64,000 bases of DNA, taken from contig VRVR01000014.1 of assembly GCA_009859145.1 (NCBI GenBank), positions 251,618 to 315,617 on the forward strand, written 5' to 3'. This document shows positions 30,592 through 39,426 of this stretch, one piece after another. Within the stretch, counting starts at the first letter, position 1. Each line of letters opens with the position of its first letter. Below the pieces are notes generated by a model. That model was not told where the DNA came from. It searched no databases and saw only the letters and a program-made list of their open reading frames with translations. The position numbers and the translations under genes are program-made. The DNA is from Andalucia godoyi (Eukaryota > Discoba > Jakobea > Jakobida > Andaluciidae).

Positions 30592-31488
30592 TCAGCATGC
30601 TAGTGGACGCGCATCCGCTCCGGTTTGTTGCATTCGAATGGCAGCTGCTGTCGCTGTTTGGGGGTCTTGGGGTGACGGTTTCTGGTGCGTTTCGATTGAG
30701 AGAATCTTGACGACGGTGGCGGACAGGCCGTGTTGCTCGAGATGGCGCTTGAATTCAGTGCAGTAACAGTTGCATTCTAAGATGAAGCGGAAACGGCACG
30801 CGGCACATTCCGAGTTCATCTGAAGATAGGAAAACGCCTCTGTGATCGTTTCAAAAGGGACCATTTCCTGCGCAGAAGAGATTTCTCGATCGAGACTTCC
30901 GTCCCACAATCGTTCGAAATCGGGCGGATTGTCCGTCGCCCATACCGCACAGCACGTGGATGGTTCATGTTCGTACAGATTGCCAATAGTGAGGCAAACA
31001 CTTGGTTCTGCCGATGCAGAACTCGCGGTGGTATAGCTGGCCGTTTGGCGGACGTGGCCTGGGGTGTCAACCGGATGGCCCGTGCCTTTTACGCTGTCAT
31101 CCTCGGTCGACAAACGACGGCATGCTGGAGACACATCTTGGACCTTCCCCGAACGGAAATCCACGGCTACGACCATTGGGCGCCCATTGAGCACGTCGGT
31201 TGCGCCGATGCTGGACATCGCACGAACCAGGACCTTGATGCACACACGATAGTTCGACAGCGTCTCTGCTGGCTCCAGACCGTAGATCAAAAGACACTCG
31301 TCCTTGTTACAGATCCGTTCTTTCCTCACCGCGTCATCGAGAAGAGCAATCAGTCGCCCAATCTGCGGTGCGTGCTCGTCCGAGAGGGTTCGCGACGCAG
31401 ATGCGTACCAAGCACCATCGAACACTTGAACTCTTTCGGACTTGCTGCAACAAGCTCTCAGCGTCAGCAGCAGCTCCGTATTCTTCAT
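30592..31488 (-). CDS. Orphan paralogue A of a head-to-head pair
   Basis: 298 residues from the ATG in MKNTELLLTLRACC. It aligns end to end with the gene at 32085-33170: VQVFDGAWYASASR against IRIFSGKWYSGCDQ, IGRLIALLDDAV against MGSLVGLLQQNV, RPMVVAVDFRSGKVQDV against KPLNLAVNADTLEVVNE, LTIGNLYEHEP against IVLGSLHHSSA, and RFILECNCYCTEFKRHL against HGFILEIKGRRRDVQKI. This copy has several Cys (CAACRF, LECNCYC) absent from the partner. No membrane span, signal peptide or known domain is evident. Composition suggests a soluble alpha/beta protein. The frame is open upstream but without another ATG. Confidence 0.75.
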   Translation of the reverse strand: MKNTELLLTLRACCSKSERVQVFDGAWYASASRTLSDEHAPQIGRLIALLDDAVRKERICNKDECLLIYGLEPAETLSNYRVCIKVLVRAMSSIGATDVLNGRPMVVAVDFRSGKVQDVSPACRRLSTEDDSVKGTGHPVDTPGHVRQTASYTTASSASAEPSVCLTIGNLYEHEPSTCCAVWATDNPPDFERLWDGSLDREISSAQEMVPFETITEAFSYLQMNSECAACRFRFILECNCYCTEFKRHLEQHGLSATVVKILSIETHQKPSPQDPQTATAAAIRMQQTGADARPLAC

Positions 31489-32084
31489 TGTTCCCTCCCG
31501 CTTCCTCCTTTTTCTTCCCCGCAGCACTGCAGAGTGTGGTCGTTCAAACGGGAAAGACAACACAATTTTTTTTTTGTTGAAAAAACGCGCAAGTGCCGAC
31601 AAACGGGTGCTTGTCAGGTTGTCGCTGGTCTGCTAGCCAGCAGACAAACATGTCGGGGATTGGAGGGCTTTCGAATGCGACCGGGGGGAAGGGGGGGGGG
31701 GAATATAGATATAAGTGGAAGTGGTTTTCGGAGGATTGCACACACACAGGACGGCGTCGAGTTCGATACAAATGAACGTAGCGACTGAAACAAAGTGACG
31801 TCCTCTGAGAATACAACTTGGGGTGCAATTTGCACAACAAATTCCCTTTTTGAGCGTCTGGGGCTAGTCAACTAACGTATCCGTTCCGTGTCGGGACCTC
31901 CCCCCACCCGTTCCGGAAAATGGAGCGGTCAAGGTTTTTGGGGGGCCCAACATGAACACAGAGAAGATGTTAAAGGACGGCGACTCCCGCACATCATTTC
32001 TTTCTCATCTGAATGTTTTGTTACGGTTTTGCACTGTCTGATTCTTGAACCACACTGAGGAAAAAAAACCAACAACCAGATTTC
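31489..32084. promoter_or_regulatory. Divergent space between the two paralogues, with a G-run
   Basis: 596 bases between the two start codons. It contains GGGGGGAAGGGGGGGGGGGG at 31682-31701 (potential G-quadruplex, plus strand) and T- and A-runs at 31565-31585 and 32060-32068. Short open frames here have no homology. It presumably carries the promoters of both paralogues. Confidence 0.5.
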
Positions 32085-33170
32085 ATGAGGTCTGAAGAGT
32101 TCGTGTTCCTGCTCACAGCAAGCGCCAACAAAACAGCAAATATTCGAATATTTTCTGGCAAGTGGTATTCCGGATGCGATCAGATCGACACATCGATTGC
32201 ACGCCAAATGGGGAGCTTGGTGGGTTTGCTGCAACAGAACGTAGACAATGGAATACTTCCGTGCGATCCTCGGACCGAGTACCTGCTCTTGTACAATGTC
32301 CAAAAGAGTGCGATTTCTTCCGACTGGTTAACGGTGGACCTGCTTATTCGTTCGCAAGAAGGAAGCTGGATCACGAAATCGCATCTTCGGAGCGATACCC
32401 TTGTTGGAAAGCCTCTCAATCTCGCCGTCAACGCCGACACACTGGAGGTAGTCAACGAGACCGAAGCTCTACTTCGTATGGGTCTTATTGATGAAAGCGA
32501 CGTTGCACCGGGGAAGCAGCCGTCGTCTTCCTCCTCCGGGAACTGCGAAGCCACTAGCCTGCCTCAGCCAATCGTCCTTGGAAGTTTGCACCATTCTTCA
32601 GCTCCCGTCACCTTCTTAGCGTGCAAAGCGCATCGAGAGCAGTTTCAGCCGGAGGCCATTTTCAACGGATCGCGCGACTCGCACTTTGCGGATTTGTTCC
32701 GAGAAGGCCGCTTGCTTCCGTTTTCTATGGTTTCCGATGCGTACATGCACGTCATCTCCCCGGAGTCGCCGTCATCACAGCGAAACCGGTCGCAGAACGT
32801 TGGCCCGTCGGATACAGATGGTCCGCCTGACTGTGGCAAACAAGAGATGTCTGCAGAAGCGTCGAATAAACCCCGCGTTCCCGGCAACCTTCTGCCTGTT
32901 GTGGATGAATCCGAGGTGGATCACTCCGGTTTGTGTCACGGATTTATTCTCGAGATAAAAGGCCGGCGACGGGATGTACAAAAGATTGTGGATCAAGGAG
33001 TGGGTAAGATGACGAGCAAGGTGATCGAGATCCCCACAGGCGAGGTCACAGCGACGACAAACACGTCAGCTGCGCAGCCAGAGAACAACGTCATGGACCA
33101 GTTTAAAAGACTGAAGACTGCGTACCCCGGTTTTCAGGTTCCGGATGCGCCTCCTCCATCGAGCGCATAG
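32085..33170 (+). CDS. Orphan paralogue B of a head-to-head pair
   Basis: 361 residues starting MRSEEFVFLLTASANKTANI. It is the full-length paralogue of the gene at 30592-31488, on the other strand and divergent. The extra length comes from a Ser-rich insert after about residue 145 (PSSSSSGN), a longer middle (about 230-275) and a C-terminal tail ending QFKRLKTAYPGFQVPDAPPPSSA. Conserved blocks are FSGKWYSG, LVGLLQQN, LLLYNV (LLIYGL in A), PLNLAVNADTLEV, LPFSMVSDAY (VPFETITEAF in A) and HGFILEIKGR. The conserved order indicates one ancient domain spanning nearly the whole protein. No known family is recognised. Confidence 0.78.
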   Translation: MRSEEFVFLLTASANKTANIRIFSGKWYSGCDQIDTSIARQMGSLVGLLQQNVDNGILPCDPRTEYLLLYNVQKSAISSDWLTVDLLIRSQEGSWITKSHLRSDTLVGKPLNLAVNADTLEVVNETEALLRMGLIDESDVAPGKQPSSSSSGNCEATSLPQPIVLGSLHHSSAPVTFLACKAHREQFQPEAIFNGSRDSHFADLFREGRLLPFSMVSDAYMHVISPESPSSQRNRSQNVGPSDTDGPPDCGKQEMSAEASNKPRVPGNLLPVVDESEVDHSGLCHGFILEIKGRRRDVQKIVDQGVGKMTSKVIEIPTGEVTATTNTSAAQPENNVMDQFKRLKTAYPGFQVPDAPPPSSA

Positions 33171-33340
33171 ATCATGAAGCCCCTTCCCCCCCCCCCCCCA
33201 CTGGATAAGCCCCGTGGAATATCTCTTTGGACGCCACCGATTAAAAAAACAAAAAGGAGAGTGCAAAACATTGGTTCGGAGAGGGCGTGAAGAACGGAAG
33301 GACAGCGATCGTTCCAAGGAGGAAAAAACAGAAATCCTCT

Positions 33341-34072
33341 TTATTTTGACGATTTTTTCCAAAACTTCCACGAACTTCCTGATTTTTCCTTGGTGGTTTC
33401 CCCTTTGCTTGAGACGTCGCCGTCTCGAATCGACCGCACAAGTGCAGCAAAGCAATTGTCCACATGTATGTTTGTTTTTGCCGACGTTTCAAAGAACGGA
33501 GACCGGATATCGGCCGCAAGCGCTGCTGCGTCTGACTCCTGCACCTGCCGTTTCGCCGCCGCCAAATCCACCTTGTTTGCAGCGACAACGCACGGAAACC
33601 ACTCGACGTCTTTTGCGCGCAAGACCCGGTTCCGCATGGTTTTAATGTCCGCAAACGTCGCTGCGTTTGTCAGATCATACACAAAAATAAACCCGTCTCC
33701 AGTCCGATTGTACTGGTCACGAAGAACCGCATACTCTTCTTGGCCAGCAGTATCAAGGATGTTCAGCGTGTACTCCTCTCCGTCCACAACAAGCGTCTTT
33801 CGATACGTGTCCTCAATCGTCGGATTGTAGTCTTCTTGGAACTTGTTCTCTGTGAACCGGATTGTCAGCGCTGCAAAAGTCATAACCCCCAAAATCCAAA
33901 CGAACCGTGCCATATTAAAAAACCTCACAAAGTAAGAGTGAATTGTTACATTGTAGAAGCCGCACAATCACTCAAAATACGAGAACAAAAACAAAACAAA
34001 CAAGCAAACCGACATACATGATTTCCCGACGCCGCCTTGTCCCACAATCACAATCTTCAAAGACTTTGCCAT
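33341..34072 (-). CDS. Ras-like small GTPase without a CAAX box, one intron
   Basis: Exon 1 (34072-34018) gives MAKSLKIVIVGQGGVGKS. A 147-base intron (GTATGTC...TTTTGCAG) splits a Ser codon, and exon 2 (33870-33341) completes 194 residues. G motifs: P-loop GQGGVGKS, switch I YNPTIEDTYRK, DTAGQEEY with the catalytic Gln, NKVD (AANKVDL), and ETSAK. Switch I matches the Ras/Rap effector loop. The C-terminus, KSGSSWKFWKKSSK, is basic and aromatic and has no prenylatable Cys. This resembles RIT-type Ras proteins, which bind membranes by charge. P-loop position 11 (Ras numbering) is Gln instead of Ala. The convergent neighbour is orphan B. Confidence 0.93.
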
Positions 34073-34380
34073 TTTTCCAAAATGTTCTCAATGGCTCCCT
34101 TTCACCTCGCAGATCTTGTCGTTCGCGGTCCGCTTACTCTCACTCTCTGCAGCAGGATTGGAAGAGAAAATATAAATAAAATATGTCGGCCGGGCAGCTC
34201 TGCAAGGCAAAAACTAGGAAAGCTTTTGGAAAGCGGGAATTAGGTCACAGTAAATGTCCGATCGAGTCGGCGTTGGTGGTGCGGGGACGACTCCACCGTT
34301 CCATGTCAGTGTCAGACTGTCAGTGTCAGTGTCCGTTTCGTTCTGTCTTGCATTGACTTTTACGAGTTCCGAAAGAGAGA

Positions 34381-34469
34381 CAATGTGTGTGTGTGTGTGT
34401 GTGTGAGTGAGAGAGAGAGAGAGAGAGAGACAGAGAGAGAGAGAGAAGGTTGATTAATTCCCACGCGAT

Positions 34470-34502
<33 letters not shown>
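34381..34502 (+). repeat. (TG)n-(GA)n-(CA)n microsatellites upstream of ERH
   Basis: TG repeat at about 34383-34405, GA repeat at 34407-34446 and CA repeat at 34471-34502. They lie in the 451-base space between the divergent Ras-like and ERH starts. The CA tract ends 22 bases before the ERH ATG, so it is probably in the promoter or leader. Confidence 0.9.
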
Positions 34503-34504
<2 letters not shown>

Positions 34505-34523
34505 TAGAAGGAAAAAAAGAAGA

Positions 34524-34728
34524 ATGACACATACAATTCTGCTTTTGCAGCTTGGGCGGCAACGCTCATCGCGCACGTTCCGCGACTACGAAGATGTCGC
34601 GCAGTGCATCCAAGGTATGCTTTCCATCCGAGACAACAACAACATGTGCTACGACCGAGGACAGAGAATGCAACAAAAATAGCAATAACAAGCACAGAGA
34701 AAGGGGGACGAGGAAAAAAAAAGAAAAA

Positions 34729-34764
<36 letters not shown>

Positions 34765-35019
34765 CGTGTGTGTACTAATGCGACAATAGATATTGTGGTG
34801 ATGTTTGAGGGCGAGCTGCGCAGACTGAATCCCAACGTTGGATCGCTGGCGTACCAGATCAGCGATGTTCAGAACTGGATTGATTCGCTTCCAGATATGG
34901 TCATTCTGTGTTTCAGTCCACAACGTGCTGCATATGATCCGCACGACAAGACATGGATCAAAGAACGCGTTCACACTCACATTGCACAGCTGTCCCAACG
35001 CTCCGGCTTCCGATCTTAG
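34524..35019 (+). CDS. ERH: Enhancer of rudimentary homologue (ERH), one intron
   Basis: Small conserved nuclear protein linked to splicing and RNA elimination complexes. Exon 1 (34524-34614) encodes MTHTILLLQLGRQRSSRTFRDY then EDVAQCIQ. Exon 2 (34790-35019) resumes DIVVMFEGELRRLNPN. The joined 106 residues match ERH length (104) and order: HTILL, DYExVxxCxxxI, NPN, ISDVQNWIDSLPDM, AAYDPHDKTWIKERV. The 175-base intron begins GTATGC and ends TACTAATGCGACAATAG. It contains an A-run and a (GA)13-type microsatellite at about 34738-34764. A start codon in exon 1 overlaps no other gene. It converges on the deformylase gene with 85 bases between stops. Confidence 0.94.
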
Positions 35020-35104
35020 CAACACGAACAAGAACAAGGAGGCAGAAGAGGAAGCTAGGTTAAAGATAATAAAGGAAAAGCTTTTGCAAGGTTAGCCGTC
35101 CGAA

Positions 35105-35722
35105 CTAGAGAATGGTGCTGGAGGATTTTTCAATGTGCTTTGCGTGCTTCGAAAACTCGGATTCGACAATGAGGTGTTGAGTGGAGACTAGCCGGTCGAT
35201 GTAGACGATTCCGTTGAGATGGTCGAGTTCGTGCTGGAACACTCGTGCTTCGAACCCTTGCAACGTTTCCGACTTTTGGATGCCATTGACGTCCAGGTAC
35301 GACACCTTGATGTTTCGGAACCGAGGGACGTACCCCAAAAACCCAGGGATCGATAAACATCCCTCCCAGCCCCACTCCTTCTCATTTTCCATTTCTGAGA
35401 CCACTTTTCCCTTGACCGCCGCACTGGTGCCGCTGGTGCCACCTACACTGTTTGTGGAGGTGGTGATGACCGACTCGAGAACCGGATTGACGATGGTTTT
35501 GTACTCGGTTTGGCCCTCGTTGGACATGATAAACACACGCAGCAGGGTGTTAATCTGGGGAGCTGCAATGCCGACGCCACAATGGGTCTTCATGGTGTTT
35601 GTCAGCTGCGTCGCCAGAGTCTTGACTTGCGCCCGATGATGGGAAAAGTCCACCGGCTGACACACCTTTCGAAGCGCTGGATTCCCAAGAAACGTCAGCT
35701 TGGCAACATTCGAAAACCTCAT
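35105..35722 (-). CDS. Peptide deformylase
   Basis: Metalloenzyme that removes the formyl group from the starting Met of organelle-made proteins. 205 residues, with all three PDF motifs: GVGIAAPQ (motif 1), EGCLSIPGF (motif 2, metal Cys) and QHELDHLNGI (motif 3, HExxH metal His and catalytic Glu). A Ser/Thr/Gly-rich insert of about 25 residues precedes motif 2. The N-terminal MRFSNVAKLTFLGNPALR is compatible with a short mitochondrial targeting peptide overlapping the enzyme start, but is not decisive. A likely 5'-leader intron lies upstream. An in-frame stop 11 codons before the ATG supports this start. Confidence 0.94.
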   Translation of the reverse strand: MRFSNVAKLTFLGNPALRKVCQPVDFSHHRAQVKTLATQLTNTMKTHCGVGIAAPQINTLLRVFIMSNEGQTEYKTIVNPVLESVITTSTNSVGGTSGTSAAVKGKVVSEMENEKEWGWEGCLSIPGFLGYVPRFRNIKVSYLDVNGIQKSETLQGFEARVFQHELDHLNGIVYIDRLVSTQHLIVESEFSKHAKHIEKSSSTIL

Positions 35723-35768
35723 CGTCTCCCACCCCCTCACTTCCACTCAGTTCAGACAAGGAAAGAGC

Positions 35769-35874
35769 CTGCAAAAAAGCAGTGCAATATATAAACAAAC
35801 AAATAAATGAATGAACAAACCTGAGACAGTCAGTCATGGAAGAAATACAAACAAACAAAGCACATTCATCATAC
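35769..35874 (-). other. Likely 5'-leader intron of the deformylase gene, with an upstream ORF
   Basis: Minus-strand GTATGATG at 35874-35867 and CTGCTTTTTTGCAG ending at 35769 define a 106-base intron of the kind used in this genome. Splicing it would create a 34-codon upstream ORF (starting MNEEESPQVKDE at 35957) that ends before the deformylase ATG. The remaining bases of 35723-36062 hold the uS17 3' end with no further gene. Confidence 0.5.
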
Positions 35875-36062
35875 ATGGGATGAATGGTGCGTCTGGTTCT
35901 GATGAACGTGCGTTGTATGGACTCATCTTTTACTTGGGGGGATTCTTCTTCATTCATCCTTTTTTTTCTTCTTCTTCATCTTCGGGGAAAAAAAACAGGT
36001 TCACAACTGATTGCAAAGAGTATCTAATTTTGTTCTTCAAGGGGATGGGGGGAGGCGCGAAA

Positions 36063-36536
36063 TTAGTATGCTGCGAACTGCTTCTTTGCTGCCGAGGCGT
36101 GGGTGATGACCTTGAGGACGTTGAATCGGACAGTCTTGGAGAGCGGGCGGCATTCTCCGCAGATGACCTGGTCTCCCTGCTGGACACGGAAAGCTGGCGA
36201 GAGGTGGGCGGCGAAGTTCTTGTGGCGCTTCTCATAACGGTTGTACTTGGGGATATAGTGGAGGTAGTCGCGGCGAAGAGTGACAGTGCGGGTCATCTTC
36301 GTGGACTTGATCACTCCGCGCATCAGACGACCACGGATCGAAACGTTTCCGGTGAACGGGCACTTCTTGTCAACATAGTTACCCTCGATTGCGTCCTTGG
36401 GGGTCTTGAAGCCAAGGCCCACGTTCTTCCAATAGCGAAGACCCGCCGACTTCTTCGACGAGCGCAAAAGCCGCTTTGAGCCAAGGAAGATAGGCTGCTG
36501 CTTCTGGAATGCCTTCTGGTCCTGAACGTCAGTCAT
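36063..36536 (-). CDS. RPS11: 40S ribosomal protein S11 (uS17)
   Basis: 157 residues, almost the same length as human RPS11 (158). Diagnostic stretches: [68 protein letters not shown] and [23 protein letters not shown]. It is a primary rRNA-binding protein of the small cytosolic subunit. The start is the ATG in MTDVQDQ. A pyrimidine-rich stretch ending in TTCGACAG lies about 25 bases upstream on the coding strand. It would fit a leader intron as is usual for ribosomal protein genes, but I could not assign the donor. Confidence 0.96.
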   Translation of the reverse strand: MTDVQDQKAFQKQQPIFLGSKRLLRSSKKSAGLRYWKNVGLGFKTPKDAIEGNYVDKKCPFTGNVSIRGRLMRGVIKSTKMTRTVTLRRDYLHYIPKYNRYEKRHKNFAAHLSPAFRVQQGDQVICGECRPLSKTVRFNVLKVITHASAAKKQFAAY

Positions 36537-37255
36537 TCTCGGTTCCCGCAATACTTCCAATCTCTGTCGAAATCAAGAATAAAGAAAACAAGAAGAGAGA
36601 GAAAATCCAAAAGGAGGAAAGGAAAAATAGAACGAAAAAGAGGAAATAGAATAAAAAGAAAGGCAAAGAATTATCTGTGGCTCCTTGAAACAACCCTCGT
36701 CCGTCCCTCCTCCGAAAAACCAAAAGACCTCTTCAAAAGGGAAACCGAGGATTCCCAAGGAGGGGAACCCGAGAAAAGAGGGCTTGGGCTAGGGTTAGCG
36801 GTTGCACGTTGTCCGGCGCACCATATCTTTTTATTTTCCGTAATGAACCCTCGCTAATTGCAGTCTGAAAAAAAAAGAAAAGAAAAAAGGCAAGCATCAA
36901 GGAGGAGAAATTTGTTGCATCAATTGCCGGACCTTTTTCTCCCTCCAAATTGGATTGTGGGCGTTTGCGAATTGCCAATTGCGGCTTTGCGTGCTTCCCG
37001 CAAGCGTGAAGAGCTTTCTGCTTTCTTTGACTTTCTGTTCCTTTCCACGATGTGGACGCTCACTGACCGATCTCCCGCAAGTCCAAAGAAGTACTGCATC
37101 CTTCCACGTTCACCAGCGAAGTTTTTCTATAAAAACAAAAAACAACAACCACATCAGCAACAGTAACGCTAGACTGTGGGGTTTTTTGCTTTGTTTCTTT
37201 TTTTCCTTTCCCCATATAGACATTTCGAAACAAGAGAACTTGACGGAGTACACGG
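36537..37255. promoter_or_regulatory. Divergent space RPS11/PSF2
   Basis: 719 bases. A/G-rich (plus strand) up to 36660 next to RPS11, then a mixed segment with one CTAGGGTTAG at 36789-36798. From 37120 it is A- then T-rich, leading into the PSF2 start. Open frames here are short and show no homology. It should hold both promoters. Confidence 0.45.
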
Positions 37256-37444
37256 ATGTCGTCTGCAGTGGCACTTCCGGATGATGTGATATGCTTTTCA
37301 GCTTCTGAAATGGAGTTTCTTGCTGAGGAAACCCGAGTTGACATTGAGCCTTCGATTTCGATTCCGGCCGAAGTCGTTCTCTTATCCGTACGTTCCTCGC
37401 TCTTTTCTCCACCCAAGCATGATGATGCGTTACTCACAGAGTTC

Positions 37445-37476
<32 letters not shown>

Positions 37477-38199
37477 TAGGGCACATTGTCTGCGTTTCGA
37501 CCTTCTCGGATAGTCCGTGATGTTCCGCTATGGCTTGCGGTGTCGCTTCGTCAGCAAGCAAAGTGTCGTATCCGGCCGCCGCAATGGCTGGATGTTGACT
37601 ACTTGTCTTCTGCACTAAATCTTGAGCGCATGCGAGAAAACGATGACAAATTCACTGCGCTTCCATTCCACTATTTGGAAGTAGCAACGATTCTTTTGGA
37701 TGCAGCAGAGTCGGACATCCCGGCAGCTCCAAGGCTAAAGTCCATTGTGTCGGACCTGTTCCAGTTGCGCCAGGGAAAGCTGCGACGATCACTGATGGCT
37801 CTCGATGGGTACGTCGAGGGCTTCGAAGTCACGAATCTCTCTGCAATGGAAATCAACTCGGCAAGACACCTTGTTTGCGGCGCGCTCAACGAACTCTACA
37901 AGCTCCACGTTGCGTCCTCGGGTCCTCAAGCGCCATCGCAGACCCAGCAGCCTCGGGACAGCAGCAGCACCCAGCAATCAGCGTCATCCGCACCAGCACT
38001 GCACACAACGAGCATAGCTACAGGTGCAGGGGCGTGGAGCTCACAGCCTGGAGCGGGTGGCGTGATGGGCAGATCCGAGGATTCGCAGTTTGAATCGCAG
38101 ATTACAGAGGGCGATTCAGCGCTAGGAAGAATGGGGTTCATCGAGGAAAATATCACGCAGACATTTCCACACTCAGACTCTTCTTCTTTTGCTCCGTAG
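37256..38199 (+). CDS. PSF2: PSF2, GINS complex subunit, one intron
   Basis: GINS joins Cdc45 and Mcm2-7 in the CMG replicative helicase. Exon 1 (37256-37387, 44 residues) contains EMEFLAEETRVDIEPSISI, the PSF2 N-terminal strand region. A 92-base intron (GTACGT...GATGAATAG) is followed by exon 2 (37480-38199) with VPLWLAVSLRQQAKCRIRPP, close to the family VPLWLAxxLKQRxKCRLxPP, plus MRENDDKFTALPFHYLEVATILL and LSAMEINSARHLVCGALNELYKL. Total 283 residues, about 100 longer than usual because of a Ser/Gln/Ala-rich C-terminal tail. The intron carries a (GAT)n microsatellite at 37446-37474. Confidence 0.93.
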
Positions 38200-38240
38200 T
38201 TATCTCTCCTTGTTGAATACTTATTTTTTAAAAAGCATAC

Positions 38241-38532
38241 ATGCGAAGCAAAACACGAAAAGATTGTTGCGTGCTTTCCAGTTGCCCACGTTGCAGGTAC
38301 GTCATGAATGCTCTATTCTTCGAACGAGCTTGTCGTAGACGCATTCCGTTAAGTCTTAATATTATTATTCTTCCGCGTGTTGCGTCCTTTTCCTACTTTT
38401 CCCTTGCATTTCCCCTGCATTTCCCCTTCATTTTCTTCATTTTCTTTCATCTTTTCTTCTTCTTTCCACCGTAGAACTGGAGAGATCCGAAGAAAGCAGA
38501 TAGAAGCAAGGAGTAGGGGAGAGGGTGAATGA
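38241..38532 (+). promoter_or_regulatory. Spliced upstream ORF and leader intron before the UIM gene
   Basis: An ATG at 38241 opens MRSKTRKDCCVLSSCPRC. GTACGT at 38297 and a pyrimidine-rich run ending CCACCGTAG at 38474 define a 178-base intron. The joined frame continues RTGEIRRKQIEARSRGEGE and stops at TGA 38530-38532, overlapping the ATGATG of the next gene. This gives a 37-codon upstream ORF with an ATGA-type overlap. The splice call is inferred from site quality only. Confidence 0.45.
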
Positions 38533-39368
38533 TGCAGACGCACGATCGAGTGTGGGAGAAGTTCCGCAGCAAGCCTTCGGACCGATCACAGCTCTGCGAA
38601 ATGGAAGCACGGATGACGAACCGGCTGAGTTTTGTGCGGTCGACGTGCTATTACGATCCTTTGTTCACGCATTCCTCTGCGGTACTTGATCGTGGAGCTG
38701 ATTTTGCGGCTTCCCCATCGGTTATGCAGCAACAGCAGCTTTCCGACGCGCCGTCTTCTCTTACTTCGTCACCACATCAGTACCAACAAGGAGAGCATGA
38801 CCAGCAGGAGCACGATGTGGAGGAGCAGCAGGAGGACGAGCAAGACAGGCAGAGAGATGTGCGGCGTATAGAACGGCAGTTTTCTGGATTCTCGCGTGCG
38901 CACAGCAGTACTGCATCGGATGTGAGCTCTGAGGAATCGGAAAGTTCCACAACGTCGTCCTCAGAGGACTCTGCGTCAAGCTATGAGACAGCGCAAGACG
39001 AATGCGTGGACTCAGACGCGGTCACCGAGACCAGCACACATGCTTTTGAAGCGATTGCTAGAGAATCAAGAATCCCAGTGCACATTTCGCATCGCACGCT
39101 TTTCGGAGTCCGTCGACGTCAGGACCAGGAAGAGGACGTCCAGGATGGTGATGGTGATGGTGATGATGATGGTGATGATGCTGATGTTGAAGAAGAAGAA
39201 GAACAAGAACAAGAACAAGAACAAGAAGAAGAAGAAGATGATGATGAGGAGGAGGAGGAAGAGATGGGCGAGGTGGAAGTAATTGAGGATGCCGAGTATG
39301 ACGAAGAAGCAGAAGACGAGTTTGAGGCACAGCTTCAGCTTGCTCTTCGTCTTTCGATGCAGCCATAG
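38529..39368 (+). CDS. Acidic protein with a C-terminal ubiquitin-interacting motif
   Basis: 279 residues. The N-terminal ~70 look partly structured (VWEKFRSKPSDRSQLCEMEARMTNRLSFV with two aromatics). The middle is Gln/Glu/Ser-rich. Residues 205-250 are an Asp/Glu/Gln tract encoded by GAT and GAA/CAA repeats. The last 20 residues, AEDEFEAQLQLALRLSMQP, fit the UIM pattern: acidic block, hydrophobic, x, x, Ala-Leu, x, x, Ser. UIMs bind ubiquitin chains through a single helix. No other domain is seen. It could be a proteasome- or ubiquitin-linked adaptor. A longer upstream intron and ORF may control translation. Confidence 0.7.
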   Translation: MMQTHDRVWEKFRSKPSDRSQLCEMEARMTNRLSFVRSTCYYDPLFTHSSAVLDRGADFAASPSVMQQQQLSDAPSSLTSSPHQYQQGEHDQQEHDVEEQQEDEQDRQRDVRRIERQFSGFSRAHSSTASDVSSEESESSTTSSSEDSASSYETAQDECVDSDAVTETSTHAFEAIARESRIPVHISHRTLFGVRRRQDQEEDVQDGDGDGDDDGDDADVEEEEEQEQEQEQEEEEDDDEEEEEEMGEVEVIEDAEYDEEAEDEFEAQLQLALRLSMQP

Positions 39369-39426
39369 CCCACGCTCTTTGCCGTTCTGTATTCTTTATT
39401 ATAACCATGGAAGCAGCACGCATCGA

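Noticed and set aside
34360-35037. Long minus-strand open frame across the ERH locus
   Set aside because: It is a shadow of ERH and of the GA/CA microsatellites, with Ser-Leu and Thr-His dipeptide runs. The spliced plus-strand ERH explains the region.
36789-36798. Telomere-like CTAGGGTTAG
   Set aside because: Only one copy; no tandem array, so no evidence for a telomere or internal telomeric repeat.
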